A stretch of 40,376 nucleotides of DNA from Bradyrhizobium sp. NAS80.1 (GCF_001908205.1 NZ_LGHL01000155.1:1-40376); one strand, 5' to 3'; positions 18,022 through 27,052 are shown, numbered from the stretch's first letter. Notes: generated from the sequence alone by a model not told the origin. Made by a program: numbers and translations.

Positions 18022-18826
18022 CGCGAAATCTATCGATGAGACCATCCTGACACGTGATGCGGCGCTGCTGAGAGACACGGTGCGGGAGGCGGGCGCGCTC
18101 GCGCTGTCGATGTTTCGTACCGAGCTGAAGAAGTGGATCAAGGGCGTGTCCTCGCCGGTGTCGGAAGCCGACATCGCCGTCAACGACCTCCTCGAAGCGC
18201 GCTTGCGCACTGCGACGCCCGACTATGGCTGGCTGTCGGAGGAGAGCGCCGACGATGCGGCGCGGCTGTCGCGGCGGCTGACATGGGTGGTCGATCCCAT
18301 CGACGGCACCCGCAACTATCTCAACGGCCATGACGAATGGTGCGTCAGCGTCGCGCTGGTCGAGGATGCTTCGCCCGTCCTCGCCGCGGTGTTCGCGCCC
18401 ACGAGCGATGAGTTCTTCTTCGCGGTCCGCGGTCGGGGCACGACCCTCAACGGTAAGGCCGTGCACGCGGCGGGTGGATCCGCGCTCGACTTCTCCCGCG
18501 TCGCCGGCCCGAAACCGATGGTCGAGCGACTCAATAGCTCTGGCGGTGACATCAGGCTACACTCGCGAATCGGTTCGCTGGCGCTTCGCCTCTGCCGGGT
18601 CGCCGATGGCGTGCTGGATGCGGCTTTTGCGGGCGGCAACAGCCATGATTGGGACCTTGCGGCGGCCGATTTGATCGTGCAGGAAGCGGATGGTAGAATG
18701 AGCGACCTCTCCGGAGATCCCATCCTCTATAACCGCCGGGAAGTGACGCACGGGGTGCTGGTGGCAGCGGGGCGCGATCGTCATGCGAGCATTGTCGCGC
18801 ATTTTCGAAGCCGTCCCTTGCCGTAA
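18008..18826 (+). CDS. Inositol monophosphatase family protein (CysQ/SuhB-like)
   Basis: A Mg-dependent phosphatase of the inositol monophosphatase superfamily; possible substrates are 3'-phosphoadenosine 5'-phosphate (CysQ) or sugar/inositol phosphates. The product is 272 residues from TTG 18008, overlapping the end of pmbA by 14 bases. Metal-site motifs are complete: GWLSEES (74-80), WVVDPIDGTRNYL (93-105, with Asp96 and Asp99) and the C-terminal SHDWDLAAADLI. The lack of a ribosome site and the overlap indicate translational coupling to pmbA. The exact substrate cannot be settled from motifs. Confidence 0.9.
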   Translation: MADADAKSIDETILTRDAALLRDTVREAGALALSMFRTELKKWIKGVSSPVSEADIAVNDLLEARLRTATPDYGWLSEESADDAARLSRRLTWVVDPIDGTRNYLNGHDEWCVSVALVEDASPVLAAVFAPTSDEFFFAVRGRGTTLNGKAVHAAGGSALDFSRVAGPKPMVERLNSSGGDIRLHSRIGSLALRLCRVADGVLDAAFAGGNSHDWDLAAADLIVQEADGRMSDLSGDPILYNRREVTHGVLVAAGRDRHASIVAHFRSRPLP

Positions 18827-18886
18827 GCGCTTTCGTCGTGCTTGTCGAACACTGCTTTGCCGGGCAGCCCCTTAGGAACAGAACCC

Positions 18887-19135
18887 ATGCCAGATAGTGC
18901 CCCGCAACAACTGCTCCATCTCGTCATTGGAGGCGAACTGCTCGATCTCGAGCACAACACCTTCAAGAACCTCGACGACGTCGAGATCGTCGGCCTCTAT
19001 CCGAACTATGCGTCCGCTCACGCCGCCTGGCGGGCCAAGGCGCAGAGCACGGTCGACAACGCGCAGATGCGCTACTTCATCGTCCATCTCCACCGGCTGC
19101 TCGACCCGAATCAAGAACCGAAGCCGGCGCGTTGA
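18887..19135 (+). CDS. DUF4170 domain-containing protein
   Basis: The product is 82 residues of a small cytoplasmic family found in alphaproteobacteria, usually beside kdtA and lpxK. The conserved pattern is LLHLVIGGELLDLE, IVGLYPNYASAHAAWRAKAQ and AQMRYFIVHLHRLLDP. No enzymatic motif is visible. ATG 18887 has AGGAA seven bases upstream and matches the family start; an in-frame ATG at 18842 would add 15 residues. Its TGA overlaps the TTG start of the next gene. Location suggests a role with lipid A-Kdo assembly, but nothing is shown. Confidence 0.88.
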   Translation: MPDSAPQQLLHLVIGGELLDLEHNTFKNLDDVEIVGLYPNYASAHAAWRAKAQSTVDNAQMRYFIVHLHRLLDPNQEPKPAR

Positions 19136-19845
19136 AAAAACTGCTTCGCAATACGCTGCGAAGCAGCTGGTTTCAGCGTGCCGTCGGGATCCTGGCGGCC
19201 GAATATCTGCGTCTGGTCTGGCGGACCAACAAATTCACGTTCGATCCGCCTGACGTCTATGAGCGCGTCGAGCCGCAGATCCCGGCGATCTTCGCCTTCT
19301 GGCATGGCCAGCATTTCCTCACCCCCTTCATCAAGAACAAGGACTGGTACAAGGCCAGGGTCCTGATCTCCCGGCATCGCGACGGCGAGTTCAATGCGAT
19401 CGCCGCCGAACGGCTCGGCATCGGCACCATTCGTGGTTCCGGCGACCATGGCGGAGCTTTCCACCGCAAAGGTGGGGTCGGCGCCTTCAAGGAGATGGTG
19501 CGGACGCTCGAGGACGGCTGTAATGTCGCGCTGACCGCCGATGTCCCGAAGCGCTCGCGCGTCGCGGGACTCGGCATTATCATGCTGGCACGGGAATCGG
19601 GACGGCCGATCATGCCTTTCGCGATGGCGACCAGCCGCTTCATCCGGCTCAAGAACTGGGACCGCAGCACCATCAACCTGCCGTTCGGGCGAGGCGCATT
19701 GGTCGGCATCAAGGAAATTCACGTCCCGCCAGACGCTGACGCGGCCACCATGGAAGCACTGCGGCTGGAGCTGGAAGAGACGCTGAACGAAGCGACCCGC
19801 CGCGCCTATGCGCAACTCGGCCGCCCGGGGCCCGAAGATGTCTAA
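19132..19845 (+). CDS. DUF374 lysophospholipid acyltransferase family protein
   Basis: Probably a membrane-associated acyltransferase acting on a glycolipid; the family is related to LPLAT enzymes and is often encoded beside kdtA. The product is 237 residues from TTG 19132, which overlaps the preceding stop codon (TTGA). Motifs: FAFWHGQHFLTPF (55-67), SRHRDGEFNAIAAERLG and TIRGSGDHGG, then LTADVPKRSRVAGLGI. One hydrophobic N-terminal helix is weak. Position inside the kdtA-lpxK operon suggests that the substrate is a lipid A precursor (inference). It ends within the start of kdtA (8-base overlap). Confidence 0.88.
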   Translation: MKKLLRNTLRSSWFQRAVGILAAEYLRLVWRTNKFTFDPPDVYERVEPQIPAIFAFWHGQHFLTPFIKNKDWYKARVLISRHRDGEFNAIAAERLGIGTIRGSGDHGGAFHRKGGVGAFKEMVRTLEDGCNVALTADVPKRSRVAGLGIIMLARESGRPIMPFAMATSRFIRLKNWDRSTINLPFGRGALVGIKEIHVPPDADAATMEALRLELEETLNEATRRAYAQLGRPGPEDV

Positions 19846-21154
19846 TTCGCCGTCCAATTCGCTGCCGATGACGCTGCGAGTGTATCGGCGTCTGGCCAGC
19901 GGCCTGGTGCCGCTCGCGCCTGCGCTGATCAAGCGGCGGCTGAAGCAGGGCAAGGAAGATCCCGCGCGGGTCGGCGAACGGCGGGGTCTCAGTCAGGACG
20001 TGCGGCCGCACGGCCCGCTGGTCTGGATTCACGGCGCCAGTGTCGGCGAGGTTCTGGCCGCGGCCGCGCTGATCGAGCGCCTGCGCGATCTCAACCTGCG
20101 CATCCTGCTCACCTCCGGCACGGTCACCTCGGCCGCCGTCGTTGCAAAACGCTTTCCGCCCGACGTCATCCATCAATACGTGCCGTATGATTCCCCGCGC
20201 TATGTCGCGCGCTTCCTCGACCACTGGAAGCCGTCCCTGGCGCTGTTCATCGAATCCGATCTGTGGCCGAACCTGATCCTGGCAGGCGGTGCGCGCCGGG
20301 TGCCGATGGTGCTGATCAATGGACGGATGTCGCCGCGCTCCTTCCCGCGCTGGCGGCGCATGTACGGTACCATCTCGGCGCTGCTCTCGCGCTTCGACAT
20401 CTGCCTCGCGCAGTCGAAGACCGATGCGGAGCGCTTCTCCGCGCTCGGCGGCCGCGACGTCGTCACCACGGGTAATCTCAAGCTCGACGTGCCGGCGCCC
20501 CCCGCAGATCCCGCGAAGCTCGAACGGCTGATGGCGATGACGCGCGGGCGTCCGATCATCGTCGCGGCCTCGACCCATCCGGGCGAAGACGAGATGCTGG
20601 TCGCGGCACATCGCAGCCTCGTCGGTTTCTTCCCGCAGCTCCTGACCGTGATCGTGCCGCGGCACCCTGATCGCGGCTCCTCGATCGCAGGCGTGATCAC
20701 CGCGTCCGGCCTGAAGCCGGCCTTGCGTTCGCGCGAGGAGCTGCCGACAGCCGCGACCGACGTCTATGTCGCCGACACCATGGGCGAGCTCGGCCTGTTC
20801 TACCGCCTCTCGCCGATCGTGTTCATGGGCGGATCGCTGATCCGCCATGGCGGCCAGAATCCGATCGAGGCGATCAAGCTCGGCGCCGCGATCGTCCATG
20901 GCCCGCACGTCTTCAACTTCGCCGACGTCTACGAGGCGCTCGACGGCAGCGGTGGAGCACGGCAGGCCGATACGCAGGAAGTGCTGGTCAAGCAGCTCGG
21001 CCAGTTGCTGGCCGATTCCACCGTGCGCGACAGGATGCAGCGCGCAGGCAGCAGCGTGGTCGAGGAGCTCGGCGGCGCGCTGAATCGCACGATGACCGCG
21101 CTTGAGCCCTATCTGTTGCAGCTGCGGATCGAGATGGGGGCCGCAAATGCGTGA
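19838..21154 (+). CDS. waaA: 3-deoxy-D-manno-octulosonic acid (Kdo) transferase
   Basis: Adds Kdo from CMP-Kdo to the lipid A precursor at the inner membrane, the first step of the LPS core. The product is 438 residues, GT-B fold of family GT30. Features: a basic N-terminal membrane-associating helix, GERRG with the likely catalytic Glu47, WIHGASVGE (63-71), IESDLWPNL, the donor-site AASTHPGEDE, and GGSLIRHGGQNPIEA. ATG 19838 overlaps the previous gene by eight bases, and the end overlaps lpxK by eight, so the operon is translated as a coupled unit. The number of Kdo residues added cannot be read from sequence. Confidence 0.95.
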   Translation: MSNSPSNSLPMTLRVYRRLASGLVPLAPALIKRRLKQGKEDPARVGERRGLSQDVRPHGPLVWIHGASVGEVLAAAALIERLRDLNLRILLTSGTVTSAAVVAKRFPPDVIHQYVPYDSPRYVARFLDHWKPSLALFIESDLWPNLILAGGARRVPMVLINGRMSPRSFPRWRRMYGTISALLSRFDICLAQSKTDAERFSALGGRDVVTTGNLKLDVPAPPADPAKLERLMAMTRGRPIIVAASTHPGEDEMLVAAHRSLVGFFPQLLTVIVPRHPDRGSSIAGVITASGLKPALRSREELPTAATDVYVADTMGELGLFYRLSPIVFMGGSLIRHGGQNPIEAIKLGAAIVHGPHVFNFADVYEALDGSGGARQADTQEVLVKQLGQLLADSTVRDRMQRAGSSVVEELGGALNRTMTALEPYLLQLRIEMGAANA

Positions 21155-22163
21155 GCCGGCCTTCTGGTACCGGCCACGTTCCCCGCAGTCGCTTGTCCTG
21201 AGCCCGTTGGGTGCGCTCTATGGCGCGCTCACGGCGCGTCGGATGGCGCTCAAGGGCGTTGACGCCGGCATCCCGGTGATCTGCGTCGGCAACTACCATG
21301 TCGGCGGCGCCGGCAAGACGCCGACGGTGCTGGCGCTGACGAAGCTCCTGCGCGAGCTCGGCGAGACGCCGGTGGTGCTCAGCCGCGGCTATGGTGGACG
21401 CCTGATGGGCCCGGTGATGGTCGATCGCGAGCGTCACACCGCGGCCGAAGTCGGCGACGAGCCGCTGATGATGGTGCGCGACGTGCCGGTCGCGGTCGCG
21501 CGCGATCGCCTCGACGGCGTGGCGCTCGCGAAGTCGCAAGGCGCGACCGTGATCTTGATGGACGACGGTTTCCAGAACCCGGCCCTGCTGAAGGATGCCT
21601 CCCTGATCGTGATCGACAGCGAGCGCGGCCTCGGCAACGGCAAGGTGTTTCCCGCCGGCCCGCTGCGCGCGCCGCTGAAGGCGCAGCTCGCGCGTACCGA
21701 TGCGCTGGTGATGATCGGCAACGGTCATGCCGCCAACGATGTCGCGGCCGAGATTGCGAAGCGCAACAAGCCGGAGCTGCGCGCGCGCCTGAAGCCGGAT
21801 GCGGCCTCGGTCGCGCAGCTCCTCGGCAAGCGGGTTTTCGCCTTCGCCGGAATCGGCGATCCCGAGCGCTTCTTCCGCAGCTTGCGCGCCTGCGGCATCG
21901 AGGTCGCGCGCACACGTCCCTTCGCCGATCACCACGTGTTTTCGCACAATGAGATCGCCGCGCTCGCGGCGGAATCACAGCGCGAGCAGCTCACGCTGGT
22001 GACGACGGAAAAGGATCTCGCGCGCCTGCGCGGCTCTGAGGGTGTGCCTGACGGTATCGTGCCGTTCGCGGTCCAGCTCGAATTCGACGATCCGATAAAG
22101 CTGCGAGAACTGATCAGCGATCATCTCTACAAGGCACGCGAGCGACGCTTCAGCAGGCGATGA
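21147..22163 (+). CDS. lpxK: Tetraacyldisaccharide 4'-kinase LpxK
   Basis: Phosphorylates the 4' position of the tetra-acylated disaccharide to give lipid IVA, at the inner membrane. The product is 338 residues. It has an N-terminal membrane-associating helix, the Walker A loop GNYHVGGAGKTPT (48-60), and DDGFQN (139-144) with the metal-site residues, then the conserved PAGPLRAP. The last codons (RRFSRR) lie in a sequence that recurs at 27086-27121. ATG 21147 overlaps waaA. Note that Bradyrhizobium lipid A often carries no 4'-phosphate in the final product; the kinase may be needed for an intermediate (family knowledge, not seen here). Confidence 0.95.
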   Translation: MREPAFWYRPRSPQSLVLSPLGALYGALTARRMALKGVDAGIPVICVGNYHVGGAGKTPTVLALTKLLRELGETPVVLSRGYGGRLMGPVMVDRERHTAAEVGDEPLMMVRDVPVAVARDRLDGVALAKSQGATVILMDDGFQNPALLKDASLIVIDSERGLGNGKVFPAGPLRAPLKAQLARTDALVMIGNGHAANDVAAEIAKRNKPELRARLKPDAASVAQLLGKRVFAFAGIGDPERFFRSLRACGIEVARTRPFADHHVFSHNEIAALAAESQREQLTLVTTEKDLARLRGSEGVPDGIVPFAVQLEFDDPIKLRELISDHLYKARERRFSRR

Positions 22164-22198
22164 TCCCGTAGGGTGGGCAAAGCGTAGCGTGCCCACCA
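22149..22198. repeat. lpxK-end and half-palindrome segment, left copy of a direct repeat
   Basis: Positions 22149-22184 match 27086-27121 at 32 of 36 bases; the match spans the last codons and stop of lpxK and the beginning of the GTAGGGTGGGCAAAGCG dispersed repeat. The half-repeat continues as GTAGCGTGCCCACC to 22195. Nothing else is seen in 22199-22279. Confidence 0.75.
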
Positions 22199-22279
22199 AC
22201 AATGAAAAGAGACGTTCACGTGATCAGGTGGAGGCGCACCATCCACTTAGCGAGCGATGAGCGCCTCCAACCCGTAATC

Positions 22280-22666
22280 TCACTTTGGCGGTGGCTTGTC
22301 GTAGAGCGGCTTGCCCTTGTCGACGATATGTACCGTCAGAAGCTTTATCGGCTTGTCGCCGACAACCTTGAAGGCGCCATGCGGTACATTGCGAACATTT
22401 ACGCCAGCGTTACCGGCAGGGAAGGGTACCTGCTTGCCGTCTGGAAGCTCGATGGTGCCACCTTCCAGGACGTAGAATGATTCCTCTCCGTGATGGATAT
22501 GCAGCGTCGAGGTATCACCGGGCTTGATCTCGGAGATACTGGTGACGACTTCCATATTCGTGCCGGTCAAATCCGCTCGCTTCAACTCCTTTCGAAACGG
22601 CGAGTCCTGGGCGTTCGCTGCAAACGCGAAAAGTGACGCAAATAGAATTGCAGGCAAGAACTTCAT
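22280..22666 (-). CDS. Secreted cupin-domain protein
   Basis: The product is 128 residues: a signal peptide (MKFLPAILFASLFAFAANAQ) and one cupin barrel. The metal-site motif is TLHIHHGEESFYVLEGG (His56, His58 or His59, Glu62) and a later His in NVPHGAFKV. Cupins bind a metal and cover many activities (isomerase, dioxygenase, regulatory binding), so the reaction cannot be named. Start 22666 has a strong GGGGAGGA site. Its end reads VDKGKPLYDKPPPK. The only gene read in the same direction nearby is the FGE remnant at 22714-22950. Confidence 0.85.
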   Translation of the reverse strand: MKFLPAILFASLFAFAANAQDSPFRKELKRADLTGTNMEVVTSISEIKPGDTSTLHIHHGEESFYVLEGGTIELPDGKQVPFPAGNAGVNVRNVPHGAFKVVGDKPIKLLTVHIVDKGKPLYDKPPPK

Positions 22667-22713
22667 CCGTATCCTCCCCACTTCACAAAATCTGCGATCG
22701 CGCGGACGCTCGA

Positions 22714-22950
22714 TTAAGCCTGAGCAGGGGCGCGCAACTCAAGATCTATCGATCTTGCGATGCGGCTCGCGCTGGTGTCGATCAGCTTGGCATTGGGCAC
22801 GGCGGATCGATAGCGGCGGCAATAGTCGAGATCGCAAAGATGCCAGCCGCCTTTAAGCACCCTCACGCAATTTCCTGGTAGCGGGGCCTTCGGTAGAAGA
22901 TCGGGGGTGAAACAAGCCGGGCAATGCAGCCCTGAATTGATCCAGATCAA
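22714..22950 (-). pseudogene. C-terminal remnant of a formylglycine-generating-enzyme family protein
   Basis: An open frame of 78 codons on the minus strand whose core reads RVLKGGWHLCDLDYCRRYRS, followed by A and VPNAKLIDTSASRIAR. That is the C-terminal signature of FGE/SUMF1 proteins: RV-RGGS, the Cys-x4-Cys active-site pair, RYR-AAR, then DT-TSHIGFR. Both cysteines are retained (LC and YC, four residues apart), but the final SHIGFR is degenerate and there is no N-terminal ~200-residue domain. The apparent ATG at 22950 overlaps a FixK box, so I do not think it is a true gene start. I infer a relic of a larger gene removed by deletion. Confidence 0.55.
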
Positions 22951-22968
22951 AGGATTGACTTAGATCAA
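22937..22968. promoter_or_regulatory. Two tandem FixK/FNR boxes
   Basis: TTGATCCAGATCAA (22937-22950) and TTGACTTAGATCAA (22955-22968). Both fit TTGA-N6-TCAA; the first is a perfect TTGAT-N4-ATCAA dyad. Their centres are 18 bases apart. The gene starting at 23067 on the plus strand is the natural target: a class II promoter centred 41.5 bases downstream would start near 22985 or 23003, leaving a leader of 60-80 bases. Confidence 0.75.
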
Positions 22969-23066
22969 CGAGAGGTGTGCCAATCCCTTGCACGCCAAGC
23001 TTCTACAATTCCACGTTCACTCGAACGGGCTCCAGTAGCTCATTGGCTATCTCATCGGAGAGTTTC

Positions 23067-23465
23067 ATGAAAACCTTCAACCCGTTGCTGTCGCTAACAC
23101 TCCTCGTTACGCTATCGGCCTCGACGCAGGCCGCGGATTTGAACGGAGCATGGACGATAGACGCTTCTGCCTGTGGTAATATGTTTACCAAGGAAAACAA
23201 CAAGCTTGCGTTCAAGAAAGATGCTGATCTCAACGCGGGCGGTTTGATCGTTCAGGGAAGGGAGATAACCGGCACAATGCAGAAATGCACCGTCAAATCG
23301 ATACACGATGACGGGCCGGATAAGCGAGTGATTGCGTCGTGTTCGGACGGCGTCGCGATTTCAGATATCACATTCGACGTGAAGTTCACCGGAGAGAACA
23401 ATATCACGCTCAGCTCCAAGGGGCCTGTGCCCATGGAAATGCTGTACGTTCGCTGCCCGATGTGA
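23067..23465 (+). CDS. Small secreted protein under apparent FixK control
   Basis: The product is 132 residues that I do not recognise. A signal peptide (MKTFNPLLSLTLLVTLSASTQA) is followed by a beta-rich domain beginning ADLNGAWTIDASACGNMF. Cysteines occur at ACGNMF, QKCTVKS, ASCSDG and VRCPM, four in all, consistent with two periplasmic disulfides. The pattern (NGAW...; ITGTMQKC; ISDITFDVKF) recalls small lipocalin- or barrel-like proteins, but that is only a visual impression. ATG 23067 has GGAGAG seven bases upstream. Two FixK/FNR boxes upstream suggest induction under low oxygen. GC content is lower than in the flanking core genes, which suggests transfer. Nothing recognised in 23466-23595. 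Confidence 0.75.
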   Translation: MKTFNPLLSLTLLVTLSASTQAADLNGAWTIDASACGNMFTKENNKLAFKKDADLNAGGLIVQGREITGTMQKCTVKSIHDDGPDKRVIASCSDGVAISDITFDVKFTGENNITLSSKGPVPMEMLYVRCPM

Positions 23466-23595
23466 CGTCGAAGGTTTGCGAGGATCGTAGAACGTCTGCA
23501 TGGCGCCGAAGACAGGACTTCCGCTCAAGGTCTAACAGCGGAAATCCAGTTTCACCGCGCCTCCCGACTGTGCCACGTCTGGTGCGCCGAACATA

Positions 23596-24636
23596 TCATT
23601 CGGCGGCTGATGCGGCTCGCAAACGATAATTCTGGGGCGTCATAGAGAACCACCGCTGTGTAGCGCGGAAAAAGCTGCCTTGATCCTTGAACCCAAGCAG
23701 ATAGGCGACCTCGGCCGCGGATAGGTCTCGGCGTGCCAGATAGTTTTCCGCCAGCTCTCGACGGGTGTCGTCGACCAGGCGCTGAAACGATGTGCCTTCC
23801 TCGTTCAAGCGGCGGTGCAGGGTCCGCTCGCTCACTGCCAGCGCGCGAGCGATGGCGGCCCGTGTCGGAGCGCCGTCGTGCAGGCAACGCACGATCTCCG
23901 CCCGCGCGCGAGGTGTGAACTGCGAACCTGAAACTCGCTCCAGCTGCTCGGTCGCGATGCGGTCATGGACAGCCGACAGCCGAGGATGGGCAGTCGGAAG
24001 CGGCCGATTCACATTCGCGCACGAGAACAGTATCGCGTTCTCCGCCGCCCCGAACCGGGGTCGACAGCCAAATGCCGCCTCGAATACGGCGCTGGAATCC
24101 CCGCGATGGCTCAGCTCCACGCCAACGGGGTTTAGGTCGATACCGGTCACCCAGCGGCAGAACGAGAGGAACTGCAGCAAGTCGAAGGCGAAGCGCTCGT
24201 GGGGCACCGAACGAGATCCCGCATTCAAAACCAAGGCCAGGCGATAGCTATCTCCGTGCTTGTGCAGGGAGACAATCGCTGCGTCGCTAACGATCGCGAT
24301 GTACCGAACGATCCGATGTAGGATTCCGAGCAGGTCGGGTGCAGACATCAACGGGTAGGCCACTACGCCGAAATACCCGGGCTTGGCGCCCCCAGCGCCG
24401 ATCAGCCCAACCGCAGGATTGCCGGACCGCGCTACGGCCAGCTCCCAGAGCAAGCTGACCTGCTCGGTTGGGAAGCGGGCGTCGGGATCGCCGAGCATTG
24501 TGATATCGAGGCCCGAATCGCGAAACAGCTCGGGCGCGTCGAGTTGCTCGGCGGCCAACGCGTTTGCGACGCCGGTCACCCAGAATGCAGCGCTCGTACG
24601 CCGATCCGTTGGCGGTGATGGTTGCCCAGGCTTCAT
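23596..24636 (-). CDS. AraC-family transcriptional regulator
   Basis: The product is 346 residues. The N-terminal ~210 residues form the ligand-sensing domain of the OruR/ArgR-like AraC group (ARFPTEQVSLLWELAVARSGNPAVGL, split here, and the later GYFGVVAYPLMSA). The C-terminal ~100 residues are the two helix-turn-helix DNA-binding domain: ARALAVSERTLHRRLNEEGT and AEVAYLLGFKDQGSFFRATQ-RWFSMTPQNYR. ATG 24636 has AGGAG eight bases upstream; a longer frame exists but lacks a site. It is divergent from the histidine kinase gene, sharing the 24637-24946 gap. Likely target genes are not identifiable. Confidence 0.93.
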   Translation of the reverse strand: MKPGQPSPPTDRRTSAAFWVTGVANALAAEQLDAPELFRDSGLDITMLGDPDARFPTEQVSLLWELAVARSGNPAVGLIGAGGAKPGYFGVVAYPLMSAPDLLGILHRIVRYIAIVSDAAIVSLHKHGDSYRLALVLNAGSRSVPHERFAFDLLQFLSFCRWVTGIDLNPVGVELSHRGDSSAVFEAAFGCRPRFGAAENAILFSCANVNRPLPTAHPRLSAVHDRIATEQLERVSGSQFTPRARAEIVRCLHDGAPTRAAIARALAVSERTLHRRLNEEGTSFQRLVDDTRRELAENYLARRDLSAAEVAYLLGFKDQGSFFRATQRWFSMTPQNYRLRAASAAE

Positions 24637-24946
24637 TTGACCGCTCCTGGGCCTCTGTGTTGGCCCGGTTTGCCAGCGATGTGGCCGACAGAACCATAAG
24701 TCTAGCCACACTCTGGACCCCCTGCTTGAATAAAATAGTCGCCAAGGTCACGTCGTCTCGCCTGCGACTGGTCGGTGAGGGCTGGAATGGCACGATCATA
24801 AGGGCATTTGGCGGCCGGATTGGGCCTCCCATGGAGGCCCAGCGGGAGGAGGCGTCTGGCGCTTGAGGCGGGATTCTTCGGACAACACCTGTTCGGCATG
24901 CGTCTCCGACCCAGCTCGAACGGCAGGCAGCGCGGATGATCAGCGC

Positions 24947-26898
24947 ATGACTCGCGACCTCGATGCAAGCATTCCCGGCTCAGGATCTGCAATCCGGGGC
25001 ATTCGAAGAATGGCGCGCCGCTATTGGTCTCATGTCGACGCGTTGCTGCGACGCGTTTGGAGTGGAGACTTCCCGCAGCTGCCAACCCTTCTGGCTCATT
25101 GGCTCGTCGGCGCATCGGCTCTGGGCGTGACCACTGCGGTGTGCTTCGCGCTTGGCCTCAACCCCGGCGCCGTCGCACTCGTCTATCTGATCGTCATCAT
25201 TGTGCTGTCCTTGTTGGGAGGCAGCTTCCTGTCCTCCATCATTTTCTCGGCGATCGCCATCGGTTGCATCGCCTTTTTTTTTTCGCCTATCCCATTTTCT
25301 CGTTCGAGATCGAAAATACCCGAGATGTTCTGACGTGCATCACCTTCTTGTTTGCGTCGCTCTTCGTCACCGGGCTTGTCCGACATCTCCGCGATCTAGC
25401 CACGGCGCACCATGAACAGACCGGGCTCCTCGACCTTACTCATGACGCGGTTTTCGTCCGCAGTCTCGACGGCGTTATCGCCTATTGGAATCGGGGCTCC
25501 GAAAAGCTTTATGGCTGGGGCCGGGACGAGGCGGTTGGGAAGATAGAGCACGAGCTCTTAAGAACACAATTCCCGGCGCCGCTCGATGAGATCAGGCGGC
25601 TGGTGTTGGCTACCGGGCACTGGGAAGGCGAGCTCCATCATATGCGACGGGATGGCACGCCCATTTTCGTCGCCAGTCGATGGTCCCTTCAGAAAGGCCG
25701 CTACGGCGAACCGTTGGGAATATTGGAGATCAACTCGGACACCACTGAACGCAAGCGGGCCGAAGAGGCACTCCGTCGAATCCAAGCGGCTTACTTTGCG
25801 GAGGCACAGAGCCTCAGCATGACTGGTAGCTTTGGCTGGAACGTGACTAGCAGTGATATCTTCTGGTCTGAGGAAACTTACCATATTTTCGGCTACGAGG
25901 TGACTCTGAAGCCTTCGATCGCTTCGGTCATGGAACGCGTGCATCCAGACGATGTGGCTCTCGTAACGAGCACGATCGAACGGACGGCGACACAGAAGAG
26001 CGATGTCGACATCGAGCATCGCCTGTTGATGCCCGACGGTACGATCAAGACCGTACATCTGCGCGCACGTCCGCTGACCGAATGGATCGCGGGCAAGCCG
26101 GACGAGACGGTGAGCACACAGTTCGTAGGTGCCGTGATGGACGTTACGGCGCAGACCAAGGCGTATGCCGCACTCCAGGAGTCGCAGGCCGAGCTCGCTC
26201 ATGCTGCCAGGCTCTCGGTTCTTGGTGAGCTTGCCGCGTCGATCGCGCATGAGCTCAACCACCCTCTCGCTGCCCTCGCCATGAACGGTGACGCCGGTCT
26301 GCGCTGGCTTGACCGCGCTGAGCCGAATATTGCCGAAGCATCTGAGGCGATGCGGCGCGTTGTTGCCGATGCACGCCGTGCCGGTGAAATGATCGCGCGT
26401 ATCCGCGGCCTTGCATCGAGGCGCTCACCGCAGCGGGCCTCATTGGCGCTCAACGAGGTCATCGTAGAGGCGTTGCAGTGTGTCCATTATGAGCTTCAGT
26501 CGACGCAGATCGAGGTTTTGCTCGATCTGGCGCCGAGACCGCTTACTGTGCTTGCAGACAAGGTTCAGTTGCTACAAGTCATCATCAATTTGATTATTAA
26601 CGGCGCTCAGGCCATGGCGACAGTGGACGACCGGCCGCGTCAAGTCGTGATCCGATCGCGCGAAAATGAAACCGGCCAAGCGCTCGTTTCAGTGCAGGAC
26701 TCGGGCGTCGGCATCAATCCGGAGCACGCTGATAGGTTATTCGAGGCGTTCTTCACCACCAAATCCAGCGGCATGGGATTGGGCTTATCAATATGCCGCA
26801 CGATCGTAGAAGGGAACGGCGGACGCATCTGGATGTCCAACAATTCGAGGCGCGGTGCGACGTTTCAGTTCAGCCTGCCAGCCCTCCGTCATTCCTGA
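24947..26898 (+). pseudogene. Membrane PAS histidine kinase, frameshifted at a T10 run
   Basis: The combined product is ~650 residues. The first frame (from 24947; alternative start 25010) encodes DUF4118 membrane helices and enters TTTTTTTTTT (25274-25283), then stops at 25333. The second frame continues the same protein from this run: AYPIFSFEIENTRDVLTC, a fourth helix, two PAS domains, the HisKA box AASIAHELNHPLAALA (phospho-acceptor His near residue 434) and a HATPase domain with NLIINGAQAM, DSGVGI and GMGLGLSI. Adding one T (11) or removing two (8) restores a single frame. All kinase motifs are intact, so either the break is recent, it is sequence error, or polymerase slippage on T10 yields some full-length kinase. 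No response regulator is adjacent. The 26899-27217 gap holds only repeat sequence. Confidence 0.85.
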
Positions 26899-27052
26899 GT
26901 GATAGCGGTGTCGTTTTGTCGGCCGCTGTTGGATTGAAATGCCAATTAGCAGCGTGACCAACTCTGGCCTCCTGCGCTGCACTGAGTGGAACTCGATCAG
27001 GCTCGCCGCCGCTGCGCTGACGGGCCAAAAAGCCTCAACCACCCCGCGCTTT

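Noticed and set aside
19709..20908. 399-codon frame antisense to the DUF374 and waaA genes
   Set aside because: It overlaps two well-supported genes and its translation is Arg/His/Asp-rich without motifs.
24637..24946. Operator shared by the AraC regulator and the kinase gene
   Set aside because: I looked for a clear dyad in this divergent gap and found none strong enough to report.
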